Positions 8,462-18,260 are shown, counted from the stretch's first letter. The stretch is DNA of 64,000 nt from Thiobacillus sp. SCUT-2 (GCF_035621355.1 NZ_CP141769.1:744001-808000); one strand, 5' to 3'. Notes: generated by a model from the letters alone, not told the origin. Numbers and translations are program-made.

Positions 8462-10117
8462 CTAACGCGCCGACAGGTAGCGCGGGAAGGCCTGCTTGTC
8501 GAGCAGGATCTCGATCAGGTTGATCGCGCCGGTGAGGTCCGCGTTCGCGAACAGCGCATCGAGGTCCTCCTCGGTTTCGACGCGGTAGTGCGTGACGCCG
8601 AACGACTGCGCGAGCAGGCCGAAGTCGGGGTTGACGAAATCGCAGTCGATGTAGCGGCCGTCGTAGAGCTGGAACTGGTTCTTGCGGATCAGCGACAGCG
8701 TGCCGTTGTTGATCACCACGACGTTGAGCGGGATGCGGTGGTTCACCGCGGTCATCATCTCGAAGCCGCACATCTGGAAGCCGCCGTCGCCGAGGATGGC
8801 GAAGGTCGGGCTGTCCTTGGCGAAGCAGCGTGCGCCGATCGCCGCGGGAATCGCGTAGCCGAGCGAGGAGATGCCGGTGTTCGGGAAGTAGTGGTTGCGC
8901 TCGGAGACGTCGAAGTAGCTCTGCGCGAACACGATGTTGTCGTCGAACACCAGCGCGTCCTGCGGGAAGCGCGCGGCGAGGCGCTCGAAGAAGCCGCGTG
9001 CCAGCTGGAACGCCGATTCGTCGGCGGGCTCGGGTTCCGGCGCGCGCATCGCGCGATGCCGCGCCAGCGCGGCGGTGTCCTTGGGCGGCATGCCGGCGGC
9101 GTCGAGCGCGGCGAGCAGGTCCTCGGTCACGGCGCGGAGGTCGCCGCACAGCGCGAGGTCGGGGTTGAACACGCGGCCGAGCTGGGTGGCGTCGCGATCG
9201 ACCTGGGCGAGCTTCTTGCCGTGCGTGAGCTTGGAATCCCACAGGTAGCTGGTGCGCTCGTTGAATCCGGCACCGAGAAAAATCAGCAGGTCGGCGTGGT
9301 CGACGAGGTAGCGGCGGGCGTTGCCGTTCGAGGTGACCCCGAGGCAGCCGAGCGAAAGCGGCGTGCCCTCGGCGATCACGCCCTTCGCCTTGAGGCTGGT
9401 GGTGACCGGAATGTTGTAGCGGGCGGCCAGCGCAGCGACGGCGTCGCGCGCGCCGGCGCGGATGCAGCCATAGCCGGCGACGATCACCGGCGCGCGGGCG
9501 TCGCGGATCAGCGCGGCGAGCGCGTCCACCGGCGTGGTGTGGCGGACCACCGTCGGGCGCGGAATGTGCACCTGGTCGAGCACGGCGTCGTCCACCCTCT
9601 CCTTCTGCACGTTGTACGGAATCGACAGCAGCACCGGTCCCCGCTCCCGCCCGAGCAGCGCCTGGGTGGCCTGGTTCAGCACCTGCCCGAGGTAGTCGGT
9701 GCGCTCGATCAGGCGGTGGTAGCGCGTGATGCTGGCGAACAGCGCGCCCTGATTGATGGCGCCGCCTTCGCCCGCGCTTTCCTGCAGGCCGCCGCGGCCG
9801 AAGATGTAGGTCGACGTCTCGCCGGTGATCGCCAGCACCGGCAGGCGTTCGGCCCAGGCGTTGGCGATGCCGGTGATGAGGTTCGTCGCGCCGGGGCCGG
9901 CGGTGGCGATGCAGGCCGACGGCCGGTTCGACGCGCGCGCGTAGCCGCCAGCCATGAAGGCCGCGCCCTGCTCGTGCTTGACGAGGATGCTCTTCACCTG
10001 CGAATCGTTCAGGCGGTCGTAGATCGGCAGCACGTGCGCGCCGGGCATGCCGAACAGGGTGTCGATCCCGAGGCGCTCCAGATACCGGACGATCAGTTCG
10101 CTGACGGAGATGTTCAT
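8462..10117 (-). CDS. IlvB-like thiamine-diphosphate enzyme
   Basis: A 551-residue member of the acetolactate synthase/pyruvate oxidase superfamily. The N-terminal TPP-binding domain has FGMPGAHVLPIYD and the cofactor-activating glutamate in VKHEQGAAFMAGGYAR. A central nucleotide-type domain follows. The C-terminal domain has the GDG...N cofactor motif (ILGDGGFQM, then INNGTLSLIRKNQ). No small regulatory subunit gene (ilvN) is adjacent. Upstream in the same direction is a CBS-domain protein, which suggests a regulated non-biosynthetic role. Acetolactate synthase, oxalyl-CoA decarboxylase and sulfoacetaldehyde-type activities cannot be separated by inspection. Confidence 0.85.
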   Translation of the reverse strand: MNISVSELIVRYLERLGIDTLFGMPGAHVLPIYDRLNDSQVKSILVKHEQGAAFMAGGYARASNRPSACIATAGPGATNLITGIANAWAERLPVLAITGETSTYIFGRGGLQESAGEGGAINQGALFASITRYHRLIERTDYLGQVLNQATQALLGRERGPVLLSIPYNVQKERVDDAVLDQVHIPRPTVVRHTTPVDALAALIRDARAPVIVAGYGCIRAGARDAVAALAARYNIPVTTSLKAKGVIAEGTPLSLGCLGVTSNGNARRYLVDHADLLIFLGAGFNERTSYLWDSKLTHGKKLAQVDRDATQLGRVFNPDLALCGDLRAVTEDLLAALDAAGMPPKDTAALARHRAMRAPEPEPADESAFQLARGFFERLAARFPQDALVFDDNIVFAQSYFDVSERNHYFPNTGISSLGYAIPAAIGARCFAKDSPTFAILGDGGFQMCGFEMMTAVNHRIPLNVVVINNGTLSLIRKNQFQLYDGRYIDCDFVNPDFGLLAQSFGVTHYRVETEEDLDALFANADLTGAINLIEILLDKQAFPRYLSAR

Positions 10118-10260
10118 GCGCTTGTTATGGTGTTCTGCAGTCTCGCTCCCGTCCGGCGCGTTCCAGCGGCGCGCGGGGCAGGGGAGATTTGAGCACAAGA
10201 CGCCGTGGCGGAAAACCGCGCCGATGGCGTGGGATCGCGGCGAGGGAGGAGGGGAGGGCG

Positions 10261-10292
10261 GCAGCGGGCACGCCACAGCGCGTGCCCGCTGC
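10261..10292. terminator. Perfect 13-bp stem-loop between the CBS and TPP genes
   Basis: GCAGCGGGCACGC (10261-10273) pairs perfectly with 10280-10292 around a 6-nt loop. It sits about 20 nt after the stop of the CBS gene on the minus strand. There is no U-run, so it is more likely an mRNA-stabilising or rho-linked hairpin than a simple intrinsic terminator. Confidence 0.5.
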
Positions 10293-10309
10293 CCCGGTGA
10301 GGGCGAGGC

Positions 10310-10903
10310 TCAGGCGTGCGCCAGCTGCTGCTCGATTTCGATGAAGGTGTTGGCCAGTTCGGTGGTCTCGACCGTGACACCGAGCTGCTTGCACAGCTGC
10401 GACAGCGAGAGCAGGCCGCGCACCATCTGCCGGCCTTCGGTGTGCTCGACCACCAGCGCGTGCTGGCGGCCGCGTGCCTTCAGCGTTTCGAGCACATGCC
10501 CGACGCGCGCGTGGGCGATGTCGTCGTAGTCGACCGCCTCGAGCCGCTCGACCGGCGTCATGATGTCGGCGACGACGACCTCTTCACGCCGGATGCCGCG
10601 GCTCTGCACGATCTGCATGGGCTTTTCGCCATGGATGTCGGTGCTGGTGATCAGGCCGGCGACGCGGTCGAGGCTGTCCATCACGAACAGCAGGCGCACC
10701 TTGCGGCGGAACATGCGCTCCTCGGCCTGCTTGATGGTGTCGCCGGGGGTGGCGATGAAGGCGGTCAGACGGCGGAAGTCCGTCATGACGTCGAGGGCCG
10801 GGTTATCGAGGGCGACGCGCTCGGGCAGGATGCAGGCAGGGCGCAGCAGGCCGGCATCTTTCTCCACGTTGCGGGCAGGCAGGCGGGTGTAGGTCATTGT
10901 CAT
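10310..10903 (-). CDS. CBS-domain regulatory protein
   Basis: A 197-residue protein with two CBS motifs. The first covers roughly residues 45-95 (RLLFVMDSLDRVAGLITSTD) and the second roughly 110-175 (QHALVVEHTEGRQMVRGLLS). CBS pairs bind adenosine nucleotides and act as energy or ligand sensors. The ATG at 10903 has GAAGGAG upstream. It lies 192 nt upstream of the IlvB-like gene in the same direction, so the two may form a loose operon in which it senses nucleotide state. That link is inferred. Confidence 0.8.
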   Translation of the reverse strand: MTMTYTRLPARNVEKDAGLLRPACILPERVALDNPALDVMTDFRRLTAFIATPGDTIKQAEERMFRRKVRLLFVMDSLDRVAGLITSTDIHGEKPMQIVQSRGIRREEVVVADIMTPVERLEAVDYDDIAHARVGHVLETLKARGRQHALVVEHTEGRQMVRGLLSLSQLCKQLGVTVETTELANTFIEIEQQLAHA

Positions 10904-11050
10904 GGCGTGTCTCCTTCATCGGTTGCTGGATCCCGTCCGCCATGTGGCACGGGCGGTGCGGGAAGCGGTCATCCTGTTCCTCGGCGTCCGGCCTGTCCAT
11001 TCAAGATTTTTTACCCCTACATAAAGAGATGTTTTTCGGACCGGGCAGGC

Positions 11051-12127
11051 TTATCCCGCCTGCAGCAGCTTCTGGTAGGCCTCCTCGAACAGCCTGACGC
11101 CGTCCGCCTGCAGGCGCTGGCCGACCTGATCCATGTCGATGCCGAGGCGCGCCAGTGTGTCGAGCTGCGTGGCCGCCTCCGCCGCGCCTTCCTCCAGCCG
11201 CGCCGCCGGCTGGCCGTGGTCGCGCAAGGCGGCGAGCGTCTTGTCGGGCAGGGTGTTGATCGTTTCGGCGCCGATGAGCGGCTCGACGTAGAGGAGGTCG
11301 GGGTAGGCGGGGTTCTTCACGCCCGTGCTCGCCCACAGGAGGAACTGCGGCGAGGCCCCCTGCCGGGCCAGCTCGGCGAAGGGGGCGCCGTGGAACGTGT
11401 CGCGATAGCGCCGGTAGGCGATCCTGGCCATGGCAACCGCCGCCTTGCCGCGCAGCGCCAGCGCCTCCTCGGTGCCGATCGCGGTGAGGTGCGTATCGAC
11501 CAGCGTGTCGACGCGGGAGAGGAACAGGCTCGCCACCGCCTTGCTGCGGCGCACGTCGGCGCCCGCGCGCGTGCGCGCCGCGAGGCCGCGGAGATAGGCG
11601 TCGAAAACGGCCTGCGTCTGCGCGACCGAGAACAGCAGGGTCACGTTGACGTTGACGCCGAGCGTGGTCAGGGCCTCGAAGGCGCTCAGCCCCTCCGGCG
11701 TGCCCGGCACCTTGATCAGCAGGTTGCGCCGGTCGACCGCCGCCGCCAGTCGCTGGGCCTCCGCCACCGTGCGCGGTGCGTCGTAGGCCCAGCGCGGCGC
11801 GACCTCGAGGCTGACGTAGCCGTCGCGTCCGCCGCTCGCTTCATGAACGGGATGCAGCAGATCGCACGCCGCCTGCACGTCGGCGACGATCAGCGCCTCG
11901 TAGCGCCGCTCGGCGTCCGGCTCGGCGGCCTTGAGCCGCGCCAGGTCGTCGGCGTAGTAGGGGCTGGTCTGCAGGGCCTGGTGGAAGATGGTCGGGTTCG
12001 ACGTCACGCCCGATACGCCGTCCTCGGCGATGTAGCGGGCCAGCGTGCCGTCGCGGATCAGGCTGCGCGACAGGTTGTCCAGCCAGAGGCTCTGGCCGAG
12101 GGTGGTAACGTGCTGCGTGGCAAGCAT
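11051..12127 (-). CDS. tal: Transaldolase
   Basis: A 358-residue transaldolase of the pentose phosphate pathway. The family blocks are present: GVTSNPTIFHQAL near residue 42, the Schiff-base lysine in NLLIKVPGTPEGLSAFE, and the substrate-site block GVNVNVTLLFS. The length and motif order match the bacterial TalB/Tal type-3 group found in proteobacteria and cyanobacteria rather than the short TalC type. It is divergent from aroC. The downstream gap to the CBS gene (10904-11050) is AT-rich near 11010 but shows no clear terminator. Confidence 0.92.
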   Translation of the reverse strand: MLATQHVTTLGQSLWLDNLSRSLIRDGTLARYIAEDGVSGVTSNPTIFHQALQTSPYYADDLARLKAAEPDAERRYEALIVADVQAACDLLHPVHEASGGRDGYVSLEVAPRWAYDAPRTVAEAQRLAAAVDRRNLLIKVPGTPEGLSAFEALTTLGVNVNVTLLFSVAQTQAVFDAYLRGLAARTRAGADVRRSKAVASLFLSRVDTLVDTHLTAIGTEEALALRGKAAVAMARIAYRRYRDTFHGAPFAELARQGASPQFLLWASTGVKNPAYPDLLYVEPLIGAETINTLPDKTLAALRDHGQPAARLEEGAAEAATQLDTLARLGIDMDQVGQRLQADGVRLFEEAYQKLLQAG

Positions 12128-12264
12128 GGGCGCTCCTCTCTCGCGTTGTCTTCAGGATAGGACAAGCTGCCGGCGGCAAGTTCAGCGGACGCCGCGTTCC
12201 CGGGGCAAAGCCGCGCCTGTGCTAGACTTCGGCGCAATTTCCGCGTTCCGTTTCCGGTATTCCC

Positions 12265-13365
12265 ATGTCAGGCAGCACCCTCGGCAAACTGTTCTGTGTC
12301 ACCGTGTTCGGCGAATCGCACGGCCCGGCGATCGGCTGCGTGGTCGACGGCTGCCCGCCCGGCATGGCGCTTGCCGAGTCCGACATCCAGCACGACCTCG
12401 ACCGCCGCAAGCCGGGCACCTCGCGCCACGTCACGCAGCGGCGCGAGTCCGACACCGTCGAGATTCTCTCCGGCCTGTATGAAGGGAAGACGACCGGCAC
12501 GCCGATCGCGCTGCTGATCCGCAACGAGGACCAGCGCAGCAAGGACTACGGCAACATCGCCGAGACCTTCCGCCCCGGCCACGCCGACTACACTTACACG
12601 CAGAAATACGGCTTCCGCGATCCGCGCGGCGGCGGCCGCTCGTCGGCCCGGCTGACCGCGCCCATCGTCGGCGCCGGCGCCATCGCGAAGAAGTGGCTCA
12701 AGGAAAAGTACGGCATCACGGTGCGCGGCTGCATGAGCGCGCTGGGGCCGATCGACATTCCCTTCGAGTCGTGGGACGAAGTGGAGGCCAACGCCTTCTT
12801 CGCGCCGAGCGCCGCGATCGTGCCGCAGCTCGAGGCCTACATGGACGCGCTGCGGAAATCGGGCGACTCGGTCGGGGCCAAGGTCACGGTGGTGGCCGAG
12901 AACGTGCCGCCCGGCTGGGGCGAGCCGCTCTACGACAAGCTCGACGCCGACCTCGCGCACGCGCTGATGGGATTGAATGCGGTCAAGGGCGTCGAGATCG
13001 GCGACGGCATGCAGGCGGCGCGGCAGAAGGGCACCGAGCATCGCGACGAGATCACGCCCGAAGGTTTCCTCTCCAATCACGCCGGCGGCGTGCTGGGCGG
13101 CATTTCGTCGGGACAGGCCATCGTGGCCCATGTCGCCATCAAGCCGACCTCGTCGATGCGCCTGCCCGGGCGCTCGGTCGACCTGCACGGGCAGCCGATC
13201 GAAGTGGTGACCCACGGCCGCCACGACCCCTGCGTCGGCATCCGCGCCACCCCGATCGTCGAGGCGCTCACCGCGATCGTGCTGATGGACCACGCGCTGC
13301 GCCACCGCGCGCAGTGCGGCGACGTCGCGAGCGGCACGCCGGTGGTCCCGGGCAACGCGGCGTAA
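12265..13365 (+). CDS. aroC: Chorismate synthase
   Basis: A 366-residue FMN-dependent lyase that converts 5-enolpyruvylshikimate 3-phosphate to chorismate, the last step of the shikimate pathway. The family signatures [18 protein letters not shown] near residue 16, the [10 protein letters not shown] block, the [11 protein letters not shown] block, GGISSGQ and the C-terminal [15 protein letters not shown] block are all present. The length is normal. It stands alone, between divergent tal and the convergent outer-membrane gene. Confidence 0.97.
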   Translation: MSGSTLGKLFCVTVFGESHGPAIGCVVDGCPPGMALAESDIQHDLDRRKPGTSRHVTQRRESDTVEILSGLYEGKTTGTPIALLIRNEDQRSKDYGNIAETFRPGHADYTYTQKYGFRDPRGGGRSSARLTAPIVGAGAIAKKWLKEKYGITVRGCMSALGPIDIPFESWDEVEANAFFAPSAAIVPQLEAYMDALRKSGDSVGAKVTVVAENVPPGWGEPLYDKLDADLAHALMGLNAVKGVEIGDGMQAARQKGTEHRDEITPEGFLSNHAGGVLGGISSGQAIVAHVAIKPTSSMRLPGRSVDLHGQPIEVVTHGRHDPCVGIRATPIVEALTAIVLMDHALRHRAQCGDVASGTPVVPGNAA

Positions 13366-13378
13366 CGCCTGGCCAGCG

Positions 13379-14323
13379 TCAGTTCAACGCCAGACTGAAG
13401 CCTACGGACATGGCGTAGGCGTGCGTCAGCTGCAGGCCGTTCACGCGCTGATACAGCGGCAGCTCGACCTGTCCGTAGACGCTCAGATTGCGCGACCAGG
13501 CGTAGGCCAGTCCCGGCACGAACGCCACCTCGGTGTGCCCGCTGTCGGCGGGCTCGGCGTTGACGCCGCGATCGTGGTTCACGTACAGCGCATTCCCCTG
13601 CAGGATCAGGTCGAGCCTGCCGTGCACCGGCAGCAGCCAGCCCGCCTGCACGCTGGTGCGCCAGCCCGGCTGGTAGCCGTCGCGGGCATCGAGCGGCGCC
13701 TGCAGCGACAGGTTGGCGAACAGGCTGCCCGGCATCGTCAGCGGCGAGTAGGCGAGGCCGCCGCCCAGCAGCAGGTCGGTCGTGCCGCTGCCCGGCTGCA
13801 CGCTGCGTTCCGCGACCTCGCCCGCCGCATTGCGCACGTCGGTGCGGCCGGTGGGCAGCTTCAGCCCGCCCTGCAGGCTGCCGGTGAGGCCGCCCGCCGT
13901 GCGGACCGGCGGCTGGTAGCGCAGCGTCATGCGCATGTCGCCGATGTTGTCGAACTGCCAGGCCTCCAGGTCCGGCGCCCCGGCGGCCTGGTGAACGTGC
14001 TCGCGGTTGGAGTAGGGCAGCATCAGCCCGGCGCTCCAGCCGGGCGCGAAGCCGTAGTCGAGCCCGAGCAGCGCGTTGCGGTTGAGCGTCTTGATTTCCT
14101 CGTGGTCGGCGGCGACGGTGCCGGGGGAGACCTTGTCCGAGCCGTGCCGCAGCTGGTCCATCTTCAGGTACTCCAGCTGGCCCCAGACGCGCCAGCCCTG
14201 CGCCGCGCCCTGGGTGATCGACAGCCAGTCGTTGGAGGTGGAACAGAAGGCGGCGCCGCAGCTTGCGTGGGCGTTGACCGCTAGCAGGCAGCCGGCGAAC
14301 GCCAGCCCGAGTCGTGCTTTCAT
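13379..14323 (-). CDS. Predicted outer-membrane beta-barrel protein
   Basis: A 314-residue exported protein with a clear signal peptide (MKARLGLAFAGCLLAVNAHA). A disulfide-prone CGAAFC segment follows. The rest alternates short amphipathic strands rich in Gly, Tyr, Trp and Leu with turns, as in barrel proteins of the phenol-degradation/MetA-pathway or DUF3187-like groups. The ATG at 14323 has GGGAGA upstream. It is convergent with aroC with only 13 nt between them. A specific substrate cannot be named. Confidence 0.65.
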   Translation of the reverse strand: MKARLGLAFAGCLLAVNAHASCGAAFCSTSNDWLSITQGAAQGWRVWGQLEYLKMDQLRHGSDKVSPGTVAADHEEIKTLNRNALLGLDYGFAPGWSAGLMLPYSNREHVHQAAGAPDLEAWQFDNIGDMRMTLRYQPPVRTAGGLTGSLQGGLKLPTGRTDVRNAAGEVAERSVQPGSGTTDLLLGGGLAYSPLTMPGSLFANLSLQAPLDARDGYQPGWRTSVQAGWLLPVHGRLDLILQGNALYVNHDRGVNAEPADSGHTEVAFVPGLAYAWSRNLSVYGQVELPLYQRVNGLQLTHAYAMSVGFSLALN

Positions 14324-14467
14324 GCCAAGGTCTCCCTTTGTGAGTGCGGCAGATTGTAGAGAATGGCGCGGCACTGGCGCTGCGACAAATTGACGCAGGC
14401 GCCGGGGGGTTTGACGAATCGTCGGCGTGCGCTAGGGTTCAGAGTCCTGTGCGGGGGGAAACCACCG

Positions 14468-16192
14468 ATGCGACTACCCATCAGCCTGAAAATCTTCAGC
14501 ATCACCATGGCGCTGCTGGCGCTGATGGTGATCGTCACCTGGCTGTCGGTCCTCAATTTCCGGCATCTCAACAACCAGGTTCGCGCCTTGTCCGATTACT
14601 ACCTGCCGCTGCAGCAGCAGGTGGCCAGCGTGGAAATCCTGATCCGCGACCAGATGGTCCACATGGAGCGGGTGATGGCCGGCATGGAGGTCGCGAAGCC
14701 CGATCCGGCATACCTGGCGAAGGAGTCGAACGCGTTCGACATGCGCGGGATCAACGCCGACCAGATCGTCGATTCGTCGCTGCGCATGCTGGGCGAAGCC
14801 GAAGCGGAGAAGGGGATCGCGCTCGACCGCGTGACGCTCGCCGTCCTGGCGCGGGAGCTGCCGGCGATCCAGACGACGCGCCAGCAGTTCCATGCGACGT
14901 TCCGCCAGTTCCAGATCGAGGCGCAGGAGGGCACGCCGCGCTCGGAGAAGATCGTGCGCGAAGCCCTGCTGCAAGCGAAGGATGCCGTCGACGTCGAGAT
15001 CGGCAAGACCACCGACATCCTCAACAAGCTGACCCAGGACACGGCCAGCCAGGCCAAGGCCGAGGAGGCGCGCGCGACCACGCTCAACTGGAGCGTGACC
15101 GGCATCGCCACCGCGCTCGGGCTGATCTTCGCCACCTTTGTCACGCGCGCGCTGGTCGACCCGGTCAAGCGCCTGCTGGGCGGTACGCGCGCGGTCGAGG
15201 CGGGCGACCTGGACGTCGAAATCCTGGTGCGCACCCACGACGAACTGGCCACGCTCGCCACGTCGTTCAACCACATGGTCGTCGGCCTGCGCGAGAAGGA
15301 GCGCATCCGCGAGACCTTCGGCCAGTACGTCGACCCGCGCATCGTCAAGAGCCTGCTGGACAACCGCATCGCCGCCGACCGCGGCGAGCGCCAGGTGATG
15401 AGCGTGTTCTTCTCCGACCTCGAAGGCTTCACCCGCATGTGCGAGGGCCTCACGCCGGACGCGGCGGTGCGCTTCCTCAACCGCTATTTCGCCATGATGG
15501 CCGAGGTCATCCGCGGGCGGCAGGGCATCGTCGACAAGTATATCGGCGACTCGGTCATGGCCTTCTGGGGGCCGCCCTTCACCGACCCGGCCGACCACGC
15601 GCGGCTCGGCTGCCTCGCCGCGCTCGAGCAGACGAAGAAGATGGACGACTTCCGCGCCGGCCTGCCCGAGCTGTTCGGCATGAAGCACGGCCTGCCCGAG
15701 GTCAACGTGCGCATGGGGATCGCCAGCGGCGAAGTCACCGTCGGCAACATCGGCTCCGAAACCTCGCGCGGCTACACCGTCATCGGCGACACCGTGAACC
15801 TCGCGTCACGGCTGGAGCAGGCCAACAAGTTCTACGGCACGCGCATCCTCGTCAGCGAGGGCACGCGCGACCTCGCGGGCGACACCCTGGCGTTCCGCGA
15901 AATCGACAGCCTGCGCGTCGTCGGCAAGCTGGAGCCGGTCAAGGTGTACGAGCTGATCGGGCTTGCCGCCGAGGCGGGGGACGCCGCGCGCAAGGCGGTA
16001 CAGGCGTACGAAGAGGGACTCGCGCGCTACCGCGCGCAGGACTGGGAGGCCGCTGATGCCGCGTTCCGTGAATGTCTGGCAGGCGCGCCGGGAGACAGGC
16101 CCAGCCAGGTCATGCTCGAGCGGATTGCGGCGTTCCGGCAGACGCCGCCGGAGGCGGGATGGGACGGGGTTTGGGTGGCGGCGAGCAAGTGA
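14468..16192 (+). CDS. Membrane adenylate/guanylate cyclase with HAMP domain
   Basis: A 574-residue class III nucleotide cyclase. A TM helix near residues 10-30, a periplasmic helical sensor region, a second TM helix near 205-225 and a HAMP domain precede the catalytic domain. The catalytic domain has the metal-binding Asp residues in VFFSDLEGFTRMC and in YIGDSVMAFWGPP, and the transition-state region NIGSETSRGYTVIGDTVNLA. The HAMP domain suggests signal transfer across the membrane as in chemoreceptors. A short TPR-like tail (YEEGLARYRAQDWEAADAAF) follows. cAMP is the probable product. Confidence 0.9.
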   Translation: MRLPISLKIFSITMALLALMVIVTWLSVLNFRHLNNQVRALSDYYLPLQQQVASVEILIRDQMVHMERVMAGMEVAKPDPAYLAKESNAFDMRGINADQIVDSSLRMLGEAEAEKGIALDRVTLAVLARELPAIQTTRQQFHATFRQFQIEAQEGTPRSEKIVREALLQAKDAVDVEIGKTTDILNKLTQDTASQAKAEEARATTLNWSVTGIATALGLIFATFVTRALVDPVKRLLGGTRAVEAGDLDVEILVRTHDELATLATSFNHMVVGLREKERIRETFGQYVDPRIVKSLLDNRIAADRGERQVMSVFFSDLEGFTRMCEGLTPDAAVRFLNRYFAMMAEVIRGRQGIVDKYIGDSVMAFWGPPFTDPADHARLGCLAALEQTKKMDDFRAGLPELFGMKHGLPEVNVRMGIASGEVTVGNIGSETSRGYTVIGDTVNLASRLEQANKFYGTRILVSEGTRDLAGDTLAFREIDSLRVVGKLEPVKVYELIGLAAEAGDAARKAVQAYEEGLARYRAQDWEAADAAFRECLAGAPGDRPSQVMLERIAAFRQTPPEAGWDGVWVAASK

Positions 16193-16240
16193 GTCGCGTG
16201 GCTCCCTGACAGGGGCGTGGCGCATCGTGCCGGTGGACCG

Positions 16241-16687
16241 CTATCCCGGAATATCGGCCTCGACAAGCTGGGCGAGCAGCGCGAGCGATTCCTGCCAGCC
16301 CAGATAACAAGCCTCGGGCGGAATGGTACCCGGTATGCCTTCCTGCGCCACGTTGAGCTCGGTCCCGCAGTCCACCGGGGCCAGGGATACCGTCGTATGC
16401 ATTTCACCCGCCAGATTCGGGTCATCGAATGTGTCCGAGTGAACAATACGTTCGTGTGGGATCAGTTCGAGGTAGGTGCCGCCAAACGAATGGCTCTGAC
16501 CGGTGCCGAAATTCTTGAACGACATCTTGTAACTGCCGCCGACACGCGCGTCAAGATGATGCACCTTGCCGGTAAATCCGGCCGGTGGCAGCCACTTGAC
16601 CATGGCGTCGGCGTCGAGAAAGGCCCGATAGACTCTCTCGGGCGGGGCGCGCAAGACGCGGTGAAGGCGCACGGTGTTTGTGGGCAT
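16241..16687 (-). CDS. SRPBCC/AHSA1-family protein
   Basis: A 148-residue START-like fold protein. The N-terminal HRVLRAPPERVYRAFLDADAM block, followed by KWLPPAGFTGKVHHLDARVG and the aromatic GGTYLELIPHERI block, is typical of the activator-of-Hsp90 homologue family. Such proteins bind small hydrophobic ligands, but the ligand here is unknown. The ATG at 16687 has GGAGGATC upstream. It is tandem with the next Cys-rich gene. Confidence 0.8.
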   Translation of the reverse strand: MPTNTVRLHRVLRAPPERVYRAFLDADAMVKWLPPAGFTGKVHHLDARVGGSYKMSFKNFGTGQSHSFGGTYLELIPHERIVHSDTFDDPNLAGEMHTTVSLAPVDCGTELNVAQEGIPGTIPPEACYLGWQESLALLAQLVEADIPG

Positions 16688-16754
16688 GAGGGATCCTCCG
16701 TTCGACGTGTTTGCAGTGCAGGATGCAATGTCTGCCGTGAAGCTGGCCGCGTGT

Positions 16755-17045
16755 CTATTCGGTGATGGCCTCATCCCCGTGACATGTGCACCCCGGCTCG
16801 GTGCTCGCGCTGCCGTCGCAGCAGATGATCTTGCCGGCACGGCAGCCGCATACACCCTTGTGACCGGAGCAGCAGTTGATCTGGGCGAGCTGGTCGCCTT
16901 TGGCGCGGGCGAGGCAGGCCTGGGTCGCGGCCGCGTCGTGCCGGGCGGCGGCGAGCAGGGCGGCCGCGCTCGAATCGGCTGCAGCAGGGAATGAGACCCT
17001 GGCGCTCGAAAGCGCGAACAGGACAAGCAGAGTGCGAAGGCGCAT
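16755..17045 (-). CDS. Small exported cysteine-rich protein
   Basis: A 96-residue protein with a signal-like N-terminus (MRLRTLLVLFALSSARVSF). The C-terminal half has about ten cysteines arranged as NCCSGHKGVCGCRAGKIICC and then GCTCHG, plus one Cys in the middle. The pattern suggests a small disulfide or metal-binding domain in the periplasm. The ATG at 17045 has GAGGAGACC upstream. I do not recognise a named family. Confidence 0.65.
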   Translation of the reverse strand: MRLRTLLVLFALSSARVSFPAAADSSAAALLAAARHDAAATQACLARAKGDQLAQINCCSGHKGVCGCRAGKIICCDGSASTEPGCTCHGDEAITE

Positions 17046-17099
17046 GGCGGTCTCCTCGGGCAAGGCGGGCTGACTCACTATAGCCGATCGCCCGCGGGC

Positions 17100-18260
17100 T
17101 TACGCGTCGCGCGGCAGCAGCGCCAGCAAGGCCGTGGCGGCGACCAGGACCGCCGCCAGCAGCGTGAAGGCGCTGGCGTAGCCTGCGGTGCCGACCATCC
17201 AGCCGGTCAGCACCGGGCCGATCGACTGACCGACGTCCATCACCGTGCGCAGCACGCCCATCGAGGCGCCGTAGCGGCCGTTGCGGGTGAGATCGGCGAC
17301 CAGCGCGGAGGTGGACGAGGTGACGGTGGCGAAGCCGAGGCCGAAAGTCAGGCTCAGCGCCGCCAGCGTGAGGAAGCCGGGCGCGATGGGCACGAGCGCG
17401 ACGCTCGCCGCGCCGAGCAGCAGGCCCGGCAGGATGACGCGCCGGCGGCCGATGCGGTCCGACACGCGCCCCATCAGCGGCTTGGATAAGACGATGCTGA
17501 CGAGCTGCACGCCGAGGATGATGCCGATCTCCCAGGCGGGAATGCCGAGCGATGCGGCGTACAGGGCGAGGAAGGCCTCGACCGCGCCGAAGACCAGGTA
17601 CTGGGCCGCCTCGATGAGGCTCACCAGCATGATGCCGCGGTCGCGCAGCACGGTCGCCAGGCTCGCCCAGAAGTGCGGCAGCGCAAGTTCCGCCTTCGGC
17701 CTCGGCGCGTGGTCGCGCAGGAGGAGGCCTGCCGCCAGCGCCAGAACGCCGCTGACGGCGCAGGCGACGTAGACGGCGTGGAAGCTCGCGAGCGAGATCA
17801 GCGTGCCGCCGAGGAAGGGTGCGATCGAGCGCCCGACGATGGTGGCCGACGAATAGGTGGAGAGCCGCGCCGCGCGATCGGCGGTGTAGCGCTCGGCGAT
17901 CGCCGCGGTGGCGACGGTGCCGAAGATCGCGGTCGCGAAGCCGTGGTAGAAGCGCACGGCCATCAGCTGCCAGGGTGTGCTGACGCCCAGGTACAGAAGC
18001 GGCGCGGTGGCGAAGACGACGAGCGAGGCGAGCAGCACGCGCCGATGCCCGAGATGGTCGGAGAGGGCGCCCGCTGGGAAGCTGATGAGGATGCCGGGAA
18101 TCGTCGACGCCATGACGATCCAGCCGATCTCGGCCGGTGTCGCGTGGAGCGCGTGGGCGAAGAGCGGCAGCACGGGCGTCTTCGACAGCGTCGAGCTGAA
18201 GATGGCGAGTCCGCCGATGACGGCGACGAGGACGAAGAAGGAGGGACGGGCGGACGGCAT
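17100..18260 (-). CDS. Major facilitator superfamily transporter
   Basis: A 386-residue inner-membrane secondary transporter with about 12 hydrophobic helices in two halves. The MFS loop 2-3 motif is seen as GALSDHLGHRRVLL and its second-half counterpart as GRVSDRIGRRRVILPG. The length fits a 12-TM drug or small-molecule efflux carrier. I chose the ATG at 18260. It is divergent from the pyruvyl-transferase-like gene with 93 nt between them. The substrate is not predictable. Confidence 0.88.
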   Translation of the reverse strand: MPSARPSFFVLVAVIGGLAIFSSTLSKTPVLPLFAHALHATPAEIGWIVMASTIPGILISFPAGALSDHLGHRRVLLASLVVFATAPLLYLGVSTPWQLMAVRFYHGFATAIFGTVATAAIAERYTADRAARLSTYSSATIVGRSIAPFLGGTLISLASFHAVYVACAVSGVLALAAGLLLRDHAPRPKAELALPHFWASLATVLRDRGIMLVSLIEAAQYLVFGAVEAFLALYAASLGIPAWEIGIILGVQLVSIVLSKPLMGRVSDRIGRRRVILPGLLLGAASVALVPIAPGFLTLAALSLTFGLGFATVTSSTSALVADLTRNGRYGASMGVLRTVMDVGQSIGPVLTGWMVGTAGYASAFTLLAAVLVAATALLALLPRDA

